From contig NC_057809.1 in the NCBI RefSeq assembly GCF_018294505.1, positions 508,921,914 to 508,985,913 on the forward strand: 64,000 nt of DNA, given 5' to 3'. Source of the DNA: Triticum aestivum (lineage: Eukaryota > Streptophyta > Magnoliopsida > Poales > Poaceae). Shown here one piece after another: positions 21,612 through 32,560 of this stretch. Numbering within the stretch: the stretch's first letter is position 1; each line of letters starts with the position of its first letter. The notes beneath the pieces are model-generated. The model was not told where the DNA came from and searched no databases. It saw only the letters and a program-made list of their open reading frames with translations. Both the position numbers and the translations under genes were made by a program.

Positions 21612-22538
21612 ATGTCATATGACAGTGAAAGTGACGATGAAAACTATTATGAAATGAAGAAAAGAATGATTTGTGCCCATACACAAGAAATGAACATTAT
21701 GTATCTGAGTGCATCAACCATATTGGGAAGTATTGTGACAATTGGGTGATGAAGGCCAATCCTAGGACATCTATCTTGAGTGGATTTGGATGGTTGCAGG
21801 AGACTATTGGTACACCTGGAGAGACCTTCACCATGCTGAGAATGAAGGCAACGATATACTTTGAACTTCATGACTTGTTGAAGGATAAGTACGGGCTCAG
21901 CCATTCCCCATTTGTTAGTAGTTATGAGTCTCTTGCTATGTTCCTGTGGACCTTGGGTGGGTGTGAATCGAATAGAAGAACCCAAAACCGTTTCAAACAT
22001 TCCGCAGATACAATCCACCGCAAATTCCATGAGGTACTACTTCGTGTCATGAAGATGTCTGCTGACTACATCAAGCCTAAGGACCCAAATTTTAGGACCA
22101 TACATCCAAGGATTCTGAATGACAGAAGGGCTTATCCACACTTTAAAGACTGAATTGGTGCAATAGATGTGACTCACATTAGGGCTTCTATTCCTAAGTC
22201 TGGACAAGTGAGGTACATCAGAAGAACCGGAGCAATAACTCAGAATGTGATGGCAATATGTGACTTTGATATGCATTTCACTTATGCTTCTATTGGTCAA
22301 CCTGGTTCTATGCATGACACAACTGTGCTATATACCGCAATGCATATGGACAAGGCTACCTTTCCCCATCCTCCAAAAGGTGAGTTTTTTACTTGTTGCA
22401 AGGTATCTCATATATCCAACAACATACATTCATTACTCTCTATGTTATTTAGGCAAGCACTACCTTGTAGACGCTGGCTATCCTAATAGAATTGGATATC
22501 TTGCACCCTACAAAGGAGAAAGGTATCATGTGATAGTT
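21612..22538 (+). pseudogene. PIF/Harbinger transposase (DDE_Tnp_4), broken and truncated
   Basis: The ATG at 21612 starts an acidic N-terminus that shifts frame near 21735. The main frame (to 22153) contains the helix-turn-helix-like region with SYESLAMFLWTLGGCESNR. A TGA at 22151-22153 sits where the family has Cys, and the frame continues as IGAIDVTHI with the first catalytic Asp. The second follows in GQPGSMHDTTVL. After PHPPKG a GT-AG intron (about 22381-22453) leads to HYLVDAGYPNRIGYLAPYKG. The protein ends near 22530, where a Cassandra LTR begins, so the last catalytic residue is missing. It cannot be active. The alternative, a domesticated ALP1-like gene, is unlikely given the stop, the frameshift and the truncation. 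Confidence 0.82.
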
Positions 22539-22792
22539 TGACTTATTAGGGATGATATACTACTCATATCAATAAGGAATTCCTTCTTTTCTGGGAGCCC
22601 ATTTGGAAAGAACTTCAAAGTTAAGCGTGCTTAGCTTGGAGTAATTTCAGGATGGGTGACCCACCGGGAAGTTGCTCCCGGGTGCACATGAGTGAGGACA
22701 AAGTACGCAGAAAAGACTACTATTGATCTATGGGGCTAGTCTAGATCCCGCCAGGAGTAACGACTATCGGCGGGTGTGTCCGGGGCATTACA
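22529..22792 (+). repeat. Cassandra 5' LTR (264 bp)
   Basis: Begins TGTGATAGTTTG and ends GGGGCATTACA. It is complete. Differences from the second LTR are scattered substitutions (for example ACTTCAAAG against ACTCCAAAG), showing that it is not a very recent insertion. Confidence 0.9.
22594..22690 (+). other. 5S rRNA-derived segment in Cassandra 5' LTR
   Basis: The block contains AAAGTTAAGCGTGC, matching the 5S box A, and CAGGATGGGTGACC followed by CCGGGAAGT, matching box C with few changes. These are the internal promoter elements used by RNA polymerase III. A second copy lies at about 23050-23145. It is not a functional 5S rRNA gene, since the 5' half of the molecule is not recognisable. 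Confidence 0.85.
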
Positions 22793-22795
22793 AGT

Positions 22796-22808
22796 TGGTA
22801 TCAGAGCC
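22796..22808 (+). other. Primer-binding site (tRNA-Met type) of Cassandra
   Basis: TGGTATCAGAGCC is the standard initiator-methionine-tRNA primer-binding site, three bases after the LTR end. Confidence 0.9.
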
Positions 22809-22986
22809 GACCCTTGCGGTTACACGGATGTTTGCTGACATGTGCGCAGTCATGTTGCGCATGACGTTTGTAACCCGTCGTGGCACACGACATGAAACAT
22901 GTGCTGGACTGGAAGCACAAACATATGTGCCAAGAGGAACGTTCCTGTGGCCCGACGAGGACGTCGGTTCCTCTAAGTGGGGTGTA

Positions 22987-23208
22987 TGTGATAGCCCGGC
23001 TTATTACGGATGATAGACTACTCATATAAATAAGGAATTCCTTCTTTTCCGGGAGCCTGTTCGGAAAGAACTCCAAAGTTAAGCGTGCTCAGCTTGGAGT
23101 AATTTCAGGATGGGTGACCGACCGGGAAGTTGCTCCCAGGTGCACACGAGTGAGGACAAAGTGTACAGAAAAGACTAGTATTGATCTGTGGGGCCCGTCT
23201 AGATCCCG
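22987..23208 (+). repeat. Cassandra 3' LTR, truncated
   Basis: It follows the first LTR from TGTGATAGCCCGG to GTCTAGATCCCG, then stops at the start of the inverted gypsy LTR. It includes the second 5S-derived segment with intact AAAGTTAAGCGTGC and GGATGGGTGACC blocks. Confidence 0.9.
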
Positions 23209-23264
23209 TTGTCAGTGTCAAAACCGGCGGATCTCGGGTAGGGGGTCCCGAATTGTGCGTCTAA

Positions 23265-25067
23265 GAGCATCTCCAGCCGCGCCCCCAAGAAGGCCCCCCA
23301 GGCGATTTTTCGGCCGCCGACGCCAAAAAATCGGCCCAGTCGCGCCCCCAAGGGCCCAGTTTTCGCCGGCTCGGTCCGAAATTGGCGCCGGCGGACCCAA
23401 CCCAAACCCGGCGCGCTGGGGGTCGCTCGGGGGCGCTGGGCGAATCGTTTTTGGCTCGAAGAGCCGCGGGCCAGCCGCGTCAGCGACTCGACTCTCTTCT
23501 CCCCGCTTCGTCGTCCTCATCGCCTCGTTTCCCGTGGCGAATCAATGCCAAAGCTGCACGCTGCGCGCGCTGCCGCGCCGGTCAGCCTCCATGGATGCCT
23601 CACGGGCGGCGCAGTGAAGGCCGGGCGACACGTGTCCCCTCGGCCGCCACGCCATCAAGCCACGCGTAACGCGCCGGCCAAGCCTACCACGCGGCGCCTC
23701 CGCCTATATAAGCCGACCACCAATGCGCCGGAGGCACGCACAGATACTCCACCGCCGACGCGCCCATTTCTCCCCCTTCCTCCTCTCGCCGTCTCCAGTT
23801 CAGAAGAATGACCAAGCACTTTCCAGGCGACGGCGCGTCGGCGAATGGCTTCGGGCGCCGCCATCTTCACGAGGACGAGGCTCGCCTCCTTTTTGAGGCC
23901 GAGACCCGGTCCCACCGGACATGCGGGTGCCCGAGGCTTGGAGGATCAGCGCCGGCGGCGTGCCGGTGCCACCACCACCCACCGGGGCGGCGCAGCGTGC
24001 GGAGATTGCACGTATCCGCGCGCCCCTGCCGCGGGCGGTGAGGGAGGGGCCACGGTACGTCCCCGACAGCCCGCTCTGGGAGCCCTACTTCCGCCGTCGT
24101 CACGCCGAGCAGCTCGAGGCCACCAACGCATCGTGCCCTCCGGCAGGCTCAACTCCGAGGGCCAGCGCAGGTGGTGGGGCGTGCCCGGCCGCACGTTGGA
24201 GGCCGTCCTCGAGTACATCGAGGGCGGCAACACGCCGCGCCTCGAGTACCCCTGTCACCCGTCCTTCTCACGCCGCCATGGAAGCTCCTGGACGCCGAGG
24301 CACATGGAGCGGCCCGGGGCGTCCTCCTCCTCGTCCGGCCGCTCGTCGGGCTCTCCCTGCCTCCGCCCCGTCAAGCCAGAGCCCCAGGACACGCCTATCA
24401 ACGCGCGCACCTGCAGCTTCGGCGTCCGCATTGGCGACTCCGCCCCTCACCGGTCGCTTCGTCCTCGTCGAGCCCAAGTCGGAGCCCGACCTCCCCATGG
24501 AGTACGAGGAGATAGCCCAGCGCGGCTTCTTCGATGAGGACGCCCTGCGGTGGGCGCGGGACGACTACCTCCGCGATGAGATGGTCCGGCAGCGCCGGGC
24601 CCTGGAGGAGATCGCCGCCCGCAAGCGTGGGCGAGAGGACGAGCACGGCATCGTGGTCCTCGACAACGACGACGACGACGCCCCCGGACCATCCAACCCG
24701 CCGCGCTAACCAGGGGAGGGATGCAACAGGGACGGTGGTGACTACACGCGGTTCTACCGCCTCCTCGGCATGTAGAACTGCAAAGGCGGGCGGCGGGCGG
24801 CGAGCGGCGAGGTAGACGGCGAGGAGCGGCGATGGAGATGGTGGGGGCAGCCCGTGCTAGTTTTTTTTGTAAAATTTGTTTAAATTTGAACGAACTCGCC
24901 GATGTTTGTGTTAAATTTGAGCCGTGTTTGCGCCGTATTTAACTTTTTCAAAAAAACGTGGGCGCCGCGACTGGGGGGCATCACGCCCCCAGTGCGCGGT
25001 TTAGCGCCGGTGCGCCCCCAGGGGGCGATTTTTAGCCCCTCCCGGGGGCCAACGGCTGGAGATGCTC
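23265..25067 (+). mobile_element. Non-autonomous Harbinger-like DNA element with TAA duplication and gene-like cargo
   Basis: The termini GAGCATCTCCAGCCG and CGGCTGGAGATGCTC are perfect 15-base inverted repeats. They are flanked by TAA at 23262-23264 and 25068-25070, the three-base duplication typical of PIF/Harbinger. The 1803-bp interior is very GC-rich and has no transposase, but holds a long gene-like sequence (23808-24775). Removing it with one TAA restores the gypsy LTR. The superfamily assignment rests on the duplication length. Confidence 0.8.
23808..24775 (+). pseudogene. Grass repeat-associated protein of unknown function, frameshifted
   Basis: Successive plus-strand frames form one colinear protein of about 300 residues. 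23808 onwards: GRRHLHEDEARLLFEAE. Then 23921 onwards: MRVPEAWRISAGGVPVPPPP and SPLWEPYFRRRHAEQLEATN. Then RRWWGVPGRTLEAVLEYIEG (about 24170-24230) and a serine-rich stretch. Finally FFDEDALRWARDDYLRDEM and RRALEEIAARKRGREDEHG, an acidic tail, and DYTRFYRLLGM with a stop at 24775. About four frame changes make it dead. I recognise the layout as a protein type common in grass genomes but know no function for it. The WWGVPGRTLE block and acidic C-terminus are its most conserved-looking parts. It is either cargo captured by the transposon or a long-standing part of it. Confidence 0.6.
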
Positions 25068-25486
25068 TAAGGTTGATGGTAATAGGTGACAGAGGACACG
25101 AAGTTTTACCCAGGTTTGGGCCCTCTTGATGGAGGTAATACCCTACGTCCTGCTTGATTGATATTGATGAGTATGGGGGTTAAAAGAGTTGATCTACCAC
25201 GAGATCGTAATAGCTAAACCCTAGAAGTCTAGCCTGTCAGATTATGATCTCCTCTACGGACTAAACCCTCCGATTTATATAGACAACAGAGGGGCCTAGG
25301 GTGGTACAAAGTCGGTTACATAGAAAGGAAATAGTACATCCGGCCGCCTAGCTTGCGTTCCACGCAAAGGAGAGTCCTATCCGGTCACGGGAGGAGGTCT
25401 TCTATCTTGTATCTTCATGGCCAAATAGTCCGGCCCATGTCACACATGCTGGACGCCTGAGAACCCCTTAATCCAGGACTCCCTCA

Positions 25487-25874
25487 GTAGCCCCTGAACT
25501 AGGCTTCAATGACGAGGTGTCTGACGTGCAGATTGTCTTCGGCATTGCAAGGCGGGTTCCTCCTTCGAATACTCCAAAACAGCTCTCGAACACAGAGAAC
25601 GTGTCCGGCTCTGTAAAACAAACACCACATATATCCGCAGGGAGTATAATATTTTATGAGTCCGATCCACTGACAATTTTCGTAGCGTGACATCATGTCA
25701 TAGCTCGGTCATTATTTCGAACCGTTTTAGCCTCCCGCTCCATGTTTCAAGATGCAGTTTTATTGGCACGTCTTGTCAAGGCAAAGATCGTGTCCTCCCC
25801 TTATTGTGGGATTCTCATCAATACGGGCGTGGGTAATCCAACCGTGCCATTTGCACGACCCTTGGGGAATAAGC
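25487..25874 (-). mobile_element. 3' internal end of the minus-strand gypsy element
   Basis: This stretch joins the 3' LTR (at 25486) to the antisense accessory gene after removal of the Copia insertion. The minus-strand GGGGCTAC next to the LTR is the likely polypurine tract. No open frame of note. The last five bases, TAAGC, are the left copy of the Copia target duplication. Confidence 0.65.
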
Positions 25875-27595
25875 TGTTGGAAATATGCCCTAGAGGCAAT
25901 AATAAATTGATTATTATTATATTTCCTTGTTCATGATAATCGTTTATTATCCATGCTAGAATTGTATTGATAGGAAACTCAGATACATGTGTGGATACAT
26001 AGACAACACCATGTCCCTAGTAAGCCTCTAGTTGACTAGCTCGTTGATCAATAGATGGTTACGGTTTCCTGACCATGGACATTGGATGTCATTGATAACG
26101 GGATCACATCATTAGAAGAATGATGTGATGGACAAGACCCAATCCTAAGCCTAGCACAAGATCATGTAGTTCGTATGCTAAAGCTTTTCTAATGTCAAGT
26201 ATCATTTCCTTAGACCATGAGATTGTGCAACTCCCGGATACCATAGGAGTGCTTTGGGTGTGCCAAACGTCACAACGTAACTGGGTGGCTATAAAGGTAC
26301 ACTACAGGCATCTCCGAAAGTGTCTGTTGGGTTGGCACGAATCGAGACTGGGATTTGTCACTCCGTGTAAACGGAGAGGTATCTCTGGGCCCACTCGGTA
26401 GGACATCATCATAATGTGCACAATGTGATCAAGGAGTTGATCGCGGGATGATGTGTTATGAAACGAGTAAAGAGACTTGCCGGTAACGAGATTGAACAAG
26501 GTATCGGGATACCAACGATCAAATCTCGGGCAAGTATCGTACCGCTAGACAAAGGGAATTGTATACGGGATTGATTAAGTCCTTGACATCGTGGTTCATC
26601 CGATGAGATCATCATGGAACATGTGGGAGCCAACATGGGTATCCAGATCCCGCTGTTGGTTATTGACCGGAGAGTCATCTCGGTCATGTCTGCATGTCTC
26701 CCGAACCCGTAGGGTCTACACACTTAAGGTTCGGTGACTCTAGGGTTATAGAGATATTAGTATGCGGTAACCCGAAAGTTGTTCGAAGTCCCGGATGAGA
26801 TCTCGGACGTCACGAGGAGTTCCGGAATGGTCCGGAGGTAAAGATTTATATATGGGAAGTCTTGTTTTGGTCGCCGGGAAAGTTTCGTGCATTATCGGTA
26901 TTGTACCGGGAGTGCCGAAAGGGGTCCGGGAGTCCACCAAGGGGGTCCACCTGCCCCGGGGGGCCACATGGGCTGTAGGGGTGTGCGCCTTGGCCTATAT
27001 GGGCCAAGGGCACCAGCCCCAAGAGGCCCATGCGCCAAGAGTCCAGGGAAAGGAAGAGTCCTAAAGGGGGAAGGCACCTCCGAGGTGCCTTGGGGAGGAG
27101 GGACTCCTCCCTTGGCCGCACCCTTCCTTGGAGGAAGGGCCAAGGCTGCCCCCCCTCTCCCTTGGCCCTATATATAGTGGGGGAAAGGGAGGGCATCAAT
27201 ACCTAAGCCCTGGCGCCTCCCTCTCCCTCTCATGACACATCTCCCTCCTCCCGCAACGCTTGGCGAAGCCCTGTTGGAATCCCGCTACTTCAACCACCAC
27301 GCCGTCGTGCTGCTGGATCTCCATCAACCTCTCCTTCCCCCTTGCTGGATCAAGAAGGAGGAGACGTCGCTGCTCCGTACGTGTGTTGAACGCGGAGGTG
27401 CCGTCCGTCCGGCGCTAGGACATCGGTGATTTGGATCACGACGAGTACGACTCCATCAACCCCGTTCTCTTGAACGCTTCCGCGCGCGATCTACAAGGGT
27501 ATGTAGATCCACTCCTCCCTCGTTGCTAGATGACTCCATAGATAGATCTTGGTGACACGTAGGAAAATTTTGAATTTATGCTACGTTCCCCAACA
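25875..27595 (+). repeat. 5' LTR of Copia element (1721 bp)
   Basis: It carries a TATA box (TATATATA, 27169-27176) downstream of three inverted repeats. These are CCTTGGCC/GGGCCAAGG (26988-27009), the near-perfect palindrome AAGGCACCTC...GAGGTGCCTT (27071-27091), and CCCTTCC/GGAAGGG (about 27121-27139). It ends CTACGTTCCCCAACA. Transcription of the element would start just downstream of the TATA box. Confidence 0.93.
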
Positions 27596-27596
27596 G

Positions 27597-27609
27597 TGGC
27601 ATCATGAGC
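27597..27609 (+). other. Degenerate primer-binding site of the Copia element
   Basis: TGGCATCATGAGC occupies the position of the usual TGGTATCAGAGC site directly after the LTR, with several mismatches. In the intact relative at 57559-57571 the site is TGGTATCCGAGCC. Confidence 0.6.
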
Positions 27610-29100
27610 TAGGTCTATGCGTAGTTTCTATGCACGAGTAGAACACAAAGTAGTTGTGGGCGTTGATTTTGTTCAATATGCTTACCGTTACTAGTCCAAT
27701 CTTGATTCTGTGGCATTGTGGGATGAAGCGGCCCGGACCGACCTTACACGTACTCTTACGTGAGACTGGTTCCACCGACTGACATGCACTAGTTGCATAA
27801 GGTGGCTAGCGGGTGTCTGTCTCTCCCACTTTAGTCGGATCGGATTCGATGAAAAGGGTCCTTATGAAGGGTAAATAGCAATTGGCATATCACGTTGTGG
27901 TTTTTGCGTAGGTAAGAAACGTTCTTGCTAGAAACCCATAGCAGCCACATAAAACATGCAAACAACAATTAGAGGACGTCTAACTTGTTTTTGCAGGGTA
28001 TGCTATGTGATGTGATATGGCCAAAAGGATGTGATGAATGATATATGTGATGTATGAGATTGATCATGTTCTTGTAATAGGAATCACGACTTGCATGTCG
28101 ATGAGTATGACAACCGGCAGGAGCCATAGGAGTTGTCTTAATTTATTTATGACCTGCGTGTCAACATAAACGTCATGTAATTACTTTACTTTATTGCTAA
28201 CCGTTAGCTGTAGTAGTAGAAGTAATAGTTGACGAGACAACTTCATGAAGACACGATGATAGAGATCATGATGATGGAGATCATGGTGTCATGCCGGTGA
28301 CGATGATGATCATGGAGCCCCGAAGATGGAGATCAAGAGGAGCAAAGTGATGATGGCCATATCATGTCACTATTTGATTGCATGTGATGTTTATCATGTT
28401 TATGCATCTTGTTTACTTAGAACGACGGTAGTAAATAAGATGATACCTCACTAATAATTTCAAGAAAGTGTTCCCCCTAACTGTGCACCGTTGCGACAGT
28501 TCGTTGTTTCGAAGCACCACGTGATGATCGGGTGTTAGATTCTAACGTTCACATACAATGGGTGTAAGACAGATTTACACACGCGAAACACTTAGGTTGA
28601 CTTGACGAGCCTAGCATGTACAAACATGGCCTCGGAACACAAGAGACCGAAAGGTCGAGCATGAGTCGTATGGTAGATACGATCAACATGAAGATGTTCA
28701 CCGATGATGACTAGTCCGTCTCACGTGATGATCGGACACGGCCTAGTTGACTCGGATCATGTAATCACTTAGATGACTAGAGGGATGTCTATCTGAGTGG
28801 GAGTTCACAAGATGAACTTAATTATCCTGAACATAGTCAAAAGGTCTTCGCAAATTATGTCGTAGCTCGCGCTTCAGTTCTACTGTTTAGATATGTTCCT
28901 AGAGAAAAATTAGTTGAAAGTTGATAGTAGCATTTATGCAGACAGTAGAAGGCTTATGTCCTTAATGCACCGCTCAGTGTGCTGAACCTCGAACGTCGTC
29001 TATGGATGTTGCGAACATCTGACATACACATTTTGATAACTACGTGATAGTTCAGTTAAACGGCTTAGAGTTGAGGCACCGAAGACGTTTTGAAACGTCG
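27610..29100 (+). other. Untranslated leader of the Copia element
   Basis: Long 5' leader, colinear (inverted) with 56337-57558 of the intact relative, including the TCCCACTTAG-like block near 28796-28805 and the GGTCGAGC motif near 28652. No coding potential. Confidence 0.65.
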
Positions 29101-29740
29101 TGAAACATATGAGATGTTTCGAGGGCTGAAATTGGGATTTCAGGCTCGTGCCCACGTCAAGAGGTATAAGACCTCCGACGATTTTCTTAGCCTGCAAACT
29201 AAGGGAGAAAAGCTCAATTGTTGAACTTGTGCTTAGATTGTCTGAGTACAACAATCGCTTGAATCGAGTGGGAGTTCATCTTCCAGATGAAATAGTGATG
29301 GTTCTCCGAAGTCATTACCACCAAGCTGCTTGAGCTTCGTGATGAACTATAATATATCAGGGACATATATGATGATCCTTGAGATATTCGCGATGTTTGA
29401 CACCACAAAAGTAGAGATCAAGAAGGAGCATCAATTGTTGATGGTTGGTGAAACCACTAGTTTCAAGAAGGGCAAGGGCAAAAAGGGATGCTTCATGAAA
29501 CGGCAAATCAGCTGCTGCTCTAGTGAAGAAACCCAAGGTTGAACCCAAACCTGAGACTAAGTGCTTCTGTAATAAAGGGAACAGCCACTAGAGCAGAATT
29601 ACCCTAGATACTTGGTAGATAAGAAGGCTGGCAAGGTCGATAGAAGTATATTGGATATACATTGTGTTGATGTGTACTTTACTAGTACTCCTAGTAGCAC
29701 CAGGGTATTAGATACCGGTTCGGTTGCTAAGTGTTAGTAA
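29101..29740 (+). pseudogene. gag: Copia gag remnant
   Basis: Short in-frame scraps match the intact gag at 55392-56336. They include a VLRLSEYNNRLNRVGVHLPD segment (about 29227-29290), an EIFAMFDTTKVEIKKEHQLL segment (about 29381-29440), and a KCFC...GNSH-like scrap of the zinc knuckle near 29560, with a stop in place of a residue after His. Stops and deletions occur every few dozen codons, and the N-terminal part is missing or unrecognisable. No functional gag is possible. Confidence 0.7.
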
Positions 29741-29819
29741 CTCAAAATAAAAGCTACGGAATAAACGGAGACTAGATAAAGGTGAGCTGACGATATGTGT
29801 TGGAAGTGTTTCCAATGTT

Positions 29820-32560
29820 GATATGATCAAGCATCGCACGCTCCCTCTACCATCGAGATTGGTGTTTGTGTTGAGCATAGACATGATTGGATTATGTCTA
29901 TCGCAATATGGTTATTCATTTAAGGAGAATAACGGTTACTCTGTTTATTTGAATAATACCTTCAATGGTCTTGCACCTAAAATGAATGGTTCATTGAATC
30001 TCGATCGTAGTGATACACATGTGCATGCCAAAAAGATAGTAATGATAGTACCACCTACTTGTGGCACTGCCACGTAAGTCATATCGGTATAAAACGCATG
30101 AAGAAGCTCCATGTTGATGGATCTTTGGGCTCACTTGTTTTGAAAGGTTTGAGACATGCGAACCATGTCTATTGGTGTATATGCATGAAGAAACTCCATG
30201 CAAATGGACCGTTTGGACTCACTTGATTTTGAATCACTTGAGACATGCAAATCATACCACATGGGCAAGATGACTGAAAGCCTCGTTTTCAGTAAAATGG
30301 AACTAGAAAGCAACTTGTTGGAAGTAATACATTTTGATGTGTGCAATCCAATGAGTGCTGAGGCATGTAGTGGATATCGTTATGTTCTTACTTCACAGAT
30401 GATTTGAGTAGATGTTGACTATATTTACTTGATGAATCACGAGTCTGAATTATTGAAAGGTTCAAGTAATTTCAGGGTGAAGTTGAAAGATCGTCGTGAC
30501 AAGAGGATAAAATATCTATGATATGATCATAGAGATGAATATCTAAATTACGAGTTTGGCACAGAATTAAGACATTGTGGAAATTGTTTCACAACTAATA
30601 CAGCCTGGAACACTGTAGTGTGATGGTGTGTCCGAACATCATAACGGCACCCTATTGGATATGATGCATACCATGATGTCTCTTATCGAATTACCATGAT
30701 AGTTTATGGGTTAGGCATTAGAGACAACCACATTCACTTTAAATAGGGCACCACGTAATTCCGATGAGATGACACCGTATGAACTATGGTTTAGAGAAAC
30801 CTAAGCTGTCATTTCTTAAAAGTTTGGGGCTGCAACACTTATGTGAAAAAGTTTCAGGCTAATAAGCTAGAACCCAAAGCGGATAAATGCATCTTCATAG
30901 GACACCCAAAAACAGTTGGGTATACCTCCTGTCTCAGATACGAAAGCAATAAGGGATTGTTTCTAGAATCGGGTCCTTTCTTGAGGAAAAGTTTCTCTCG
31001 AAAGAATTGAGTGGGAGGATGGTGGAGACTTGATGAGGTTATTGAACCGTCTCTTCAACTAGTGTGTGGCAGGGCACAGGAAGTTGTTCCTGTGGCACCT
31101 ACACCAATTGAAGTGGAAGCTTATGATAGTGATCATGAAACTTCAGATCAAGTCACTACCAAACCTTGTGGGATGACAATGATGCGTACTACTTCAGAGT
31201 GGTACGTAATCCTGTCTTGGAAGTCATGTTGCTAGACAACAATGAACCTACGAGCTATGGAGAAGCGATGGTGGGCCTGGATTCCAAAATGGCTCGAGGC
31301 CATATAATTCGAGAGAGGATCCATATATGAAAACAATGTGTAGACTTTGGGAGAACTACTTGATGGTCGTAAGGCTGTTAGGTACATATGGATTTTAAAA
31401 GGAAGACGGACAATGATGGTAGGTATCACCATTAAGAAAGCTCGACTTGTCGTTAAGATGTTTTCCGACAAGTTCAAGGAGTTGACTACGATGAGACTTT
31501 CTCACTCGTAGCGATGCTAAGAGTCTGTTGGAATTATGTTAGCGATTACTGCATTATTTATGAAATCTTGTAGATAGGATGTCAAAACATTGTTTCCTCG
31601 ATGATTTTCTTGAGGAAAGGTTGTATGTGATACAACCGGAAGGTTTTGTCAATCCAGAAAGATGCTAATGAGTATGCAAAGCTCCAGCAATCCTTCTGAG
31701 GACTGGAGTAAGCATCTCGGAGTTGGAATGTATGCTTTGATGAGATGATCAAAGATTTTGGGTGTATACAAAGTTTATGAGAAACTTGTATTTCCAAAGA
31801 AGTGAGTGGGAGCACTATAGAATTTCTGATAAATATATGTTGACATATTGTTGATCAGAAATGACATAGAATTTCTGGAAAGCATATAGGGTTATTTGGA
31901 AAGTATTTTTCAATGGAAAGCCTGGATTAAGCTACTTGAACATTGAGCATCAAGATCTATAAGGATAGATCAAAATGCTTAATGGTACTTTCAAATGAGC
32001 ACATACCTTGACATGATCTTGAAGGTGTTCAAGATGGATCAGTCAAAGAAGGAGTTCTTGCCTGAGTTGTAAGGTATGAAGTTAAGACTTAAAGCTCGAC
32101 CACGGCAGAAAAAAGAGGAAGGACGAAGGTCGTCCCCTATGATTTTGTCATAGGCTCTATACGGTATGCCATGCTATGTACCGCACCTGAAATGTGCCTT
32201 GCCATGAGTCAGTCAAGGGGTACAAGAGTGATCCAAGAATGGATCACAAGACAGCGGTCAAAGTTATCCTTAGTAACTAGTGGACTAAGGAATTTTCTCG
32301 ATTATGGAGGTGGTAAAAGAGTTCGTCGTAAAGGGTTACGCCGATGCAAACTTTGACACTAATCCAGATTATTCTGAGTAGTAAACTGGATTCGTATAGT
32401 AGAACAATTATTTGGAATAGCTCCAAATGTAGCGTAGTAGTTGCATCTACAAGATGACATAGAAATTTGCGAAGTACATACGGATCTGAAAGATTCAGAC
32501 CCGTTGACTATAACATCTCTCACAAGCATAACATGATCAAACCCAGAACTCATCGAGTGT
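29820..32560 (+). pseudogene. pol: Copia pol remnant (integrase, reverse transcriptase, RNase H)
   Basis: Domain order is preserved. Scraps of the GAG-pre-integrase region (WHC-like, ALPLW replaced) and MKKLHVDG lie near 30100. DSLDFESLETCKSYHMGKMT (about 30209-30270) precedes the integrase core. Reverse transcriptase remnants span about 31400-31980, and RNase H remnants run from about 32120 to 32470. No frame is open for more than about 80 codons. The catalytic Asp and YVDD motifs are not intact. Compare 52404-55388 for the well-preserved equivalent. Confidence 0.7.

Larger units (their letters stand above)
22529..23208 (+). mobile_element. Cassandra TRIM retrotransposon with 5S rRNA-derived LTRs
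   Basis: Two direct repeats beginning TGTGATAG (22529-22792 and 22987-23208) enclose only 194 bp. The first LTR ends CATTACA and is followed by the methionine-tRNA primer site TGGTATCAGAGCC. A polypurine stretch (AAGTGGGGTGTA) precedes the second LTR. Each LTR carries a segment clearly derived from the 3' half of 5S rRNA. This combination is diagnostic of Cassandra, a small non-coding element that depends on other elements' enzymes. The second LTR lacks its last 42 bp because a gypsy LTR begins at 23210. The element lies inside the Harbinger transposase. Confidence 0.93.
23210..25486 (-). repeat. 3' LTR of a minus-strand gypsy element, interrupted by a Harbinger-like element
   Basis: In element orientation the LTR starts TGAGGGAGTCCTGG at 25486 and ends GGTTTTGACACTGACA at 23210. 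Without the insert at 23265-25067 and its TAA duplication it is about 471 bp, close to the 481-bp LTRs at 35611 and 63321. It contains a TATA block (CTATATAAAT, near 25280). It is preceded in element orientation by a polypurine-like AGGGGCTAC, so it is the 3' LTR of an element whose internal part lies to the right (25487-25874 and 34405-35610). It cuts the Cassandra 3' LTR on its left. Confidence 0.85.

Noticed and set aside
22529..23208. Possible 5S rRNA genes
   Set aside because: Only the 3' half of 5S is recognisable, twice, inside direct repeats with a primer-binding site and polypurine tract. This is Cassandra, not a 5S gene.
23114..23617. 167-codon frame spanning Cassandra, gypsy LTR and Harbinger-like element
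   Set aside because: It crosses three transposon boundaries, so it is a chance open frame.
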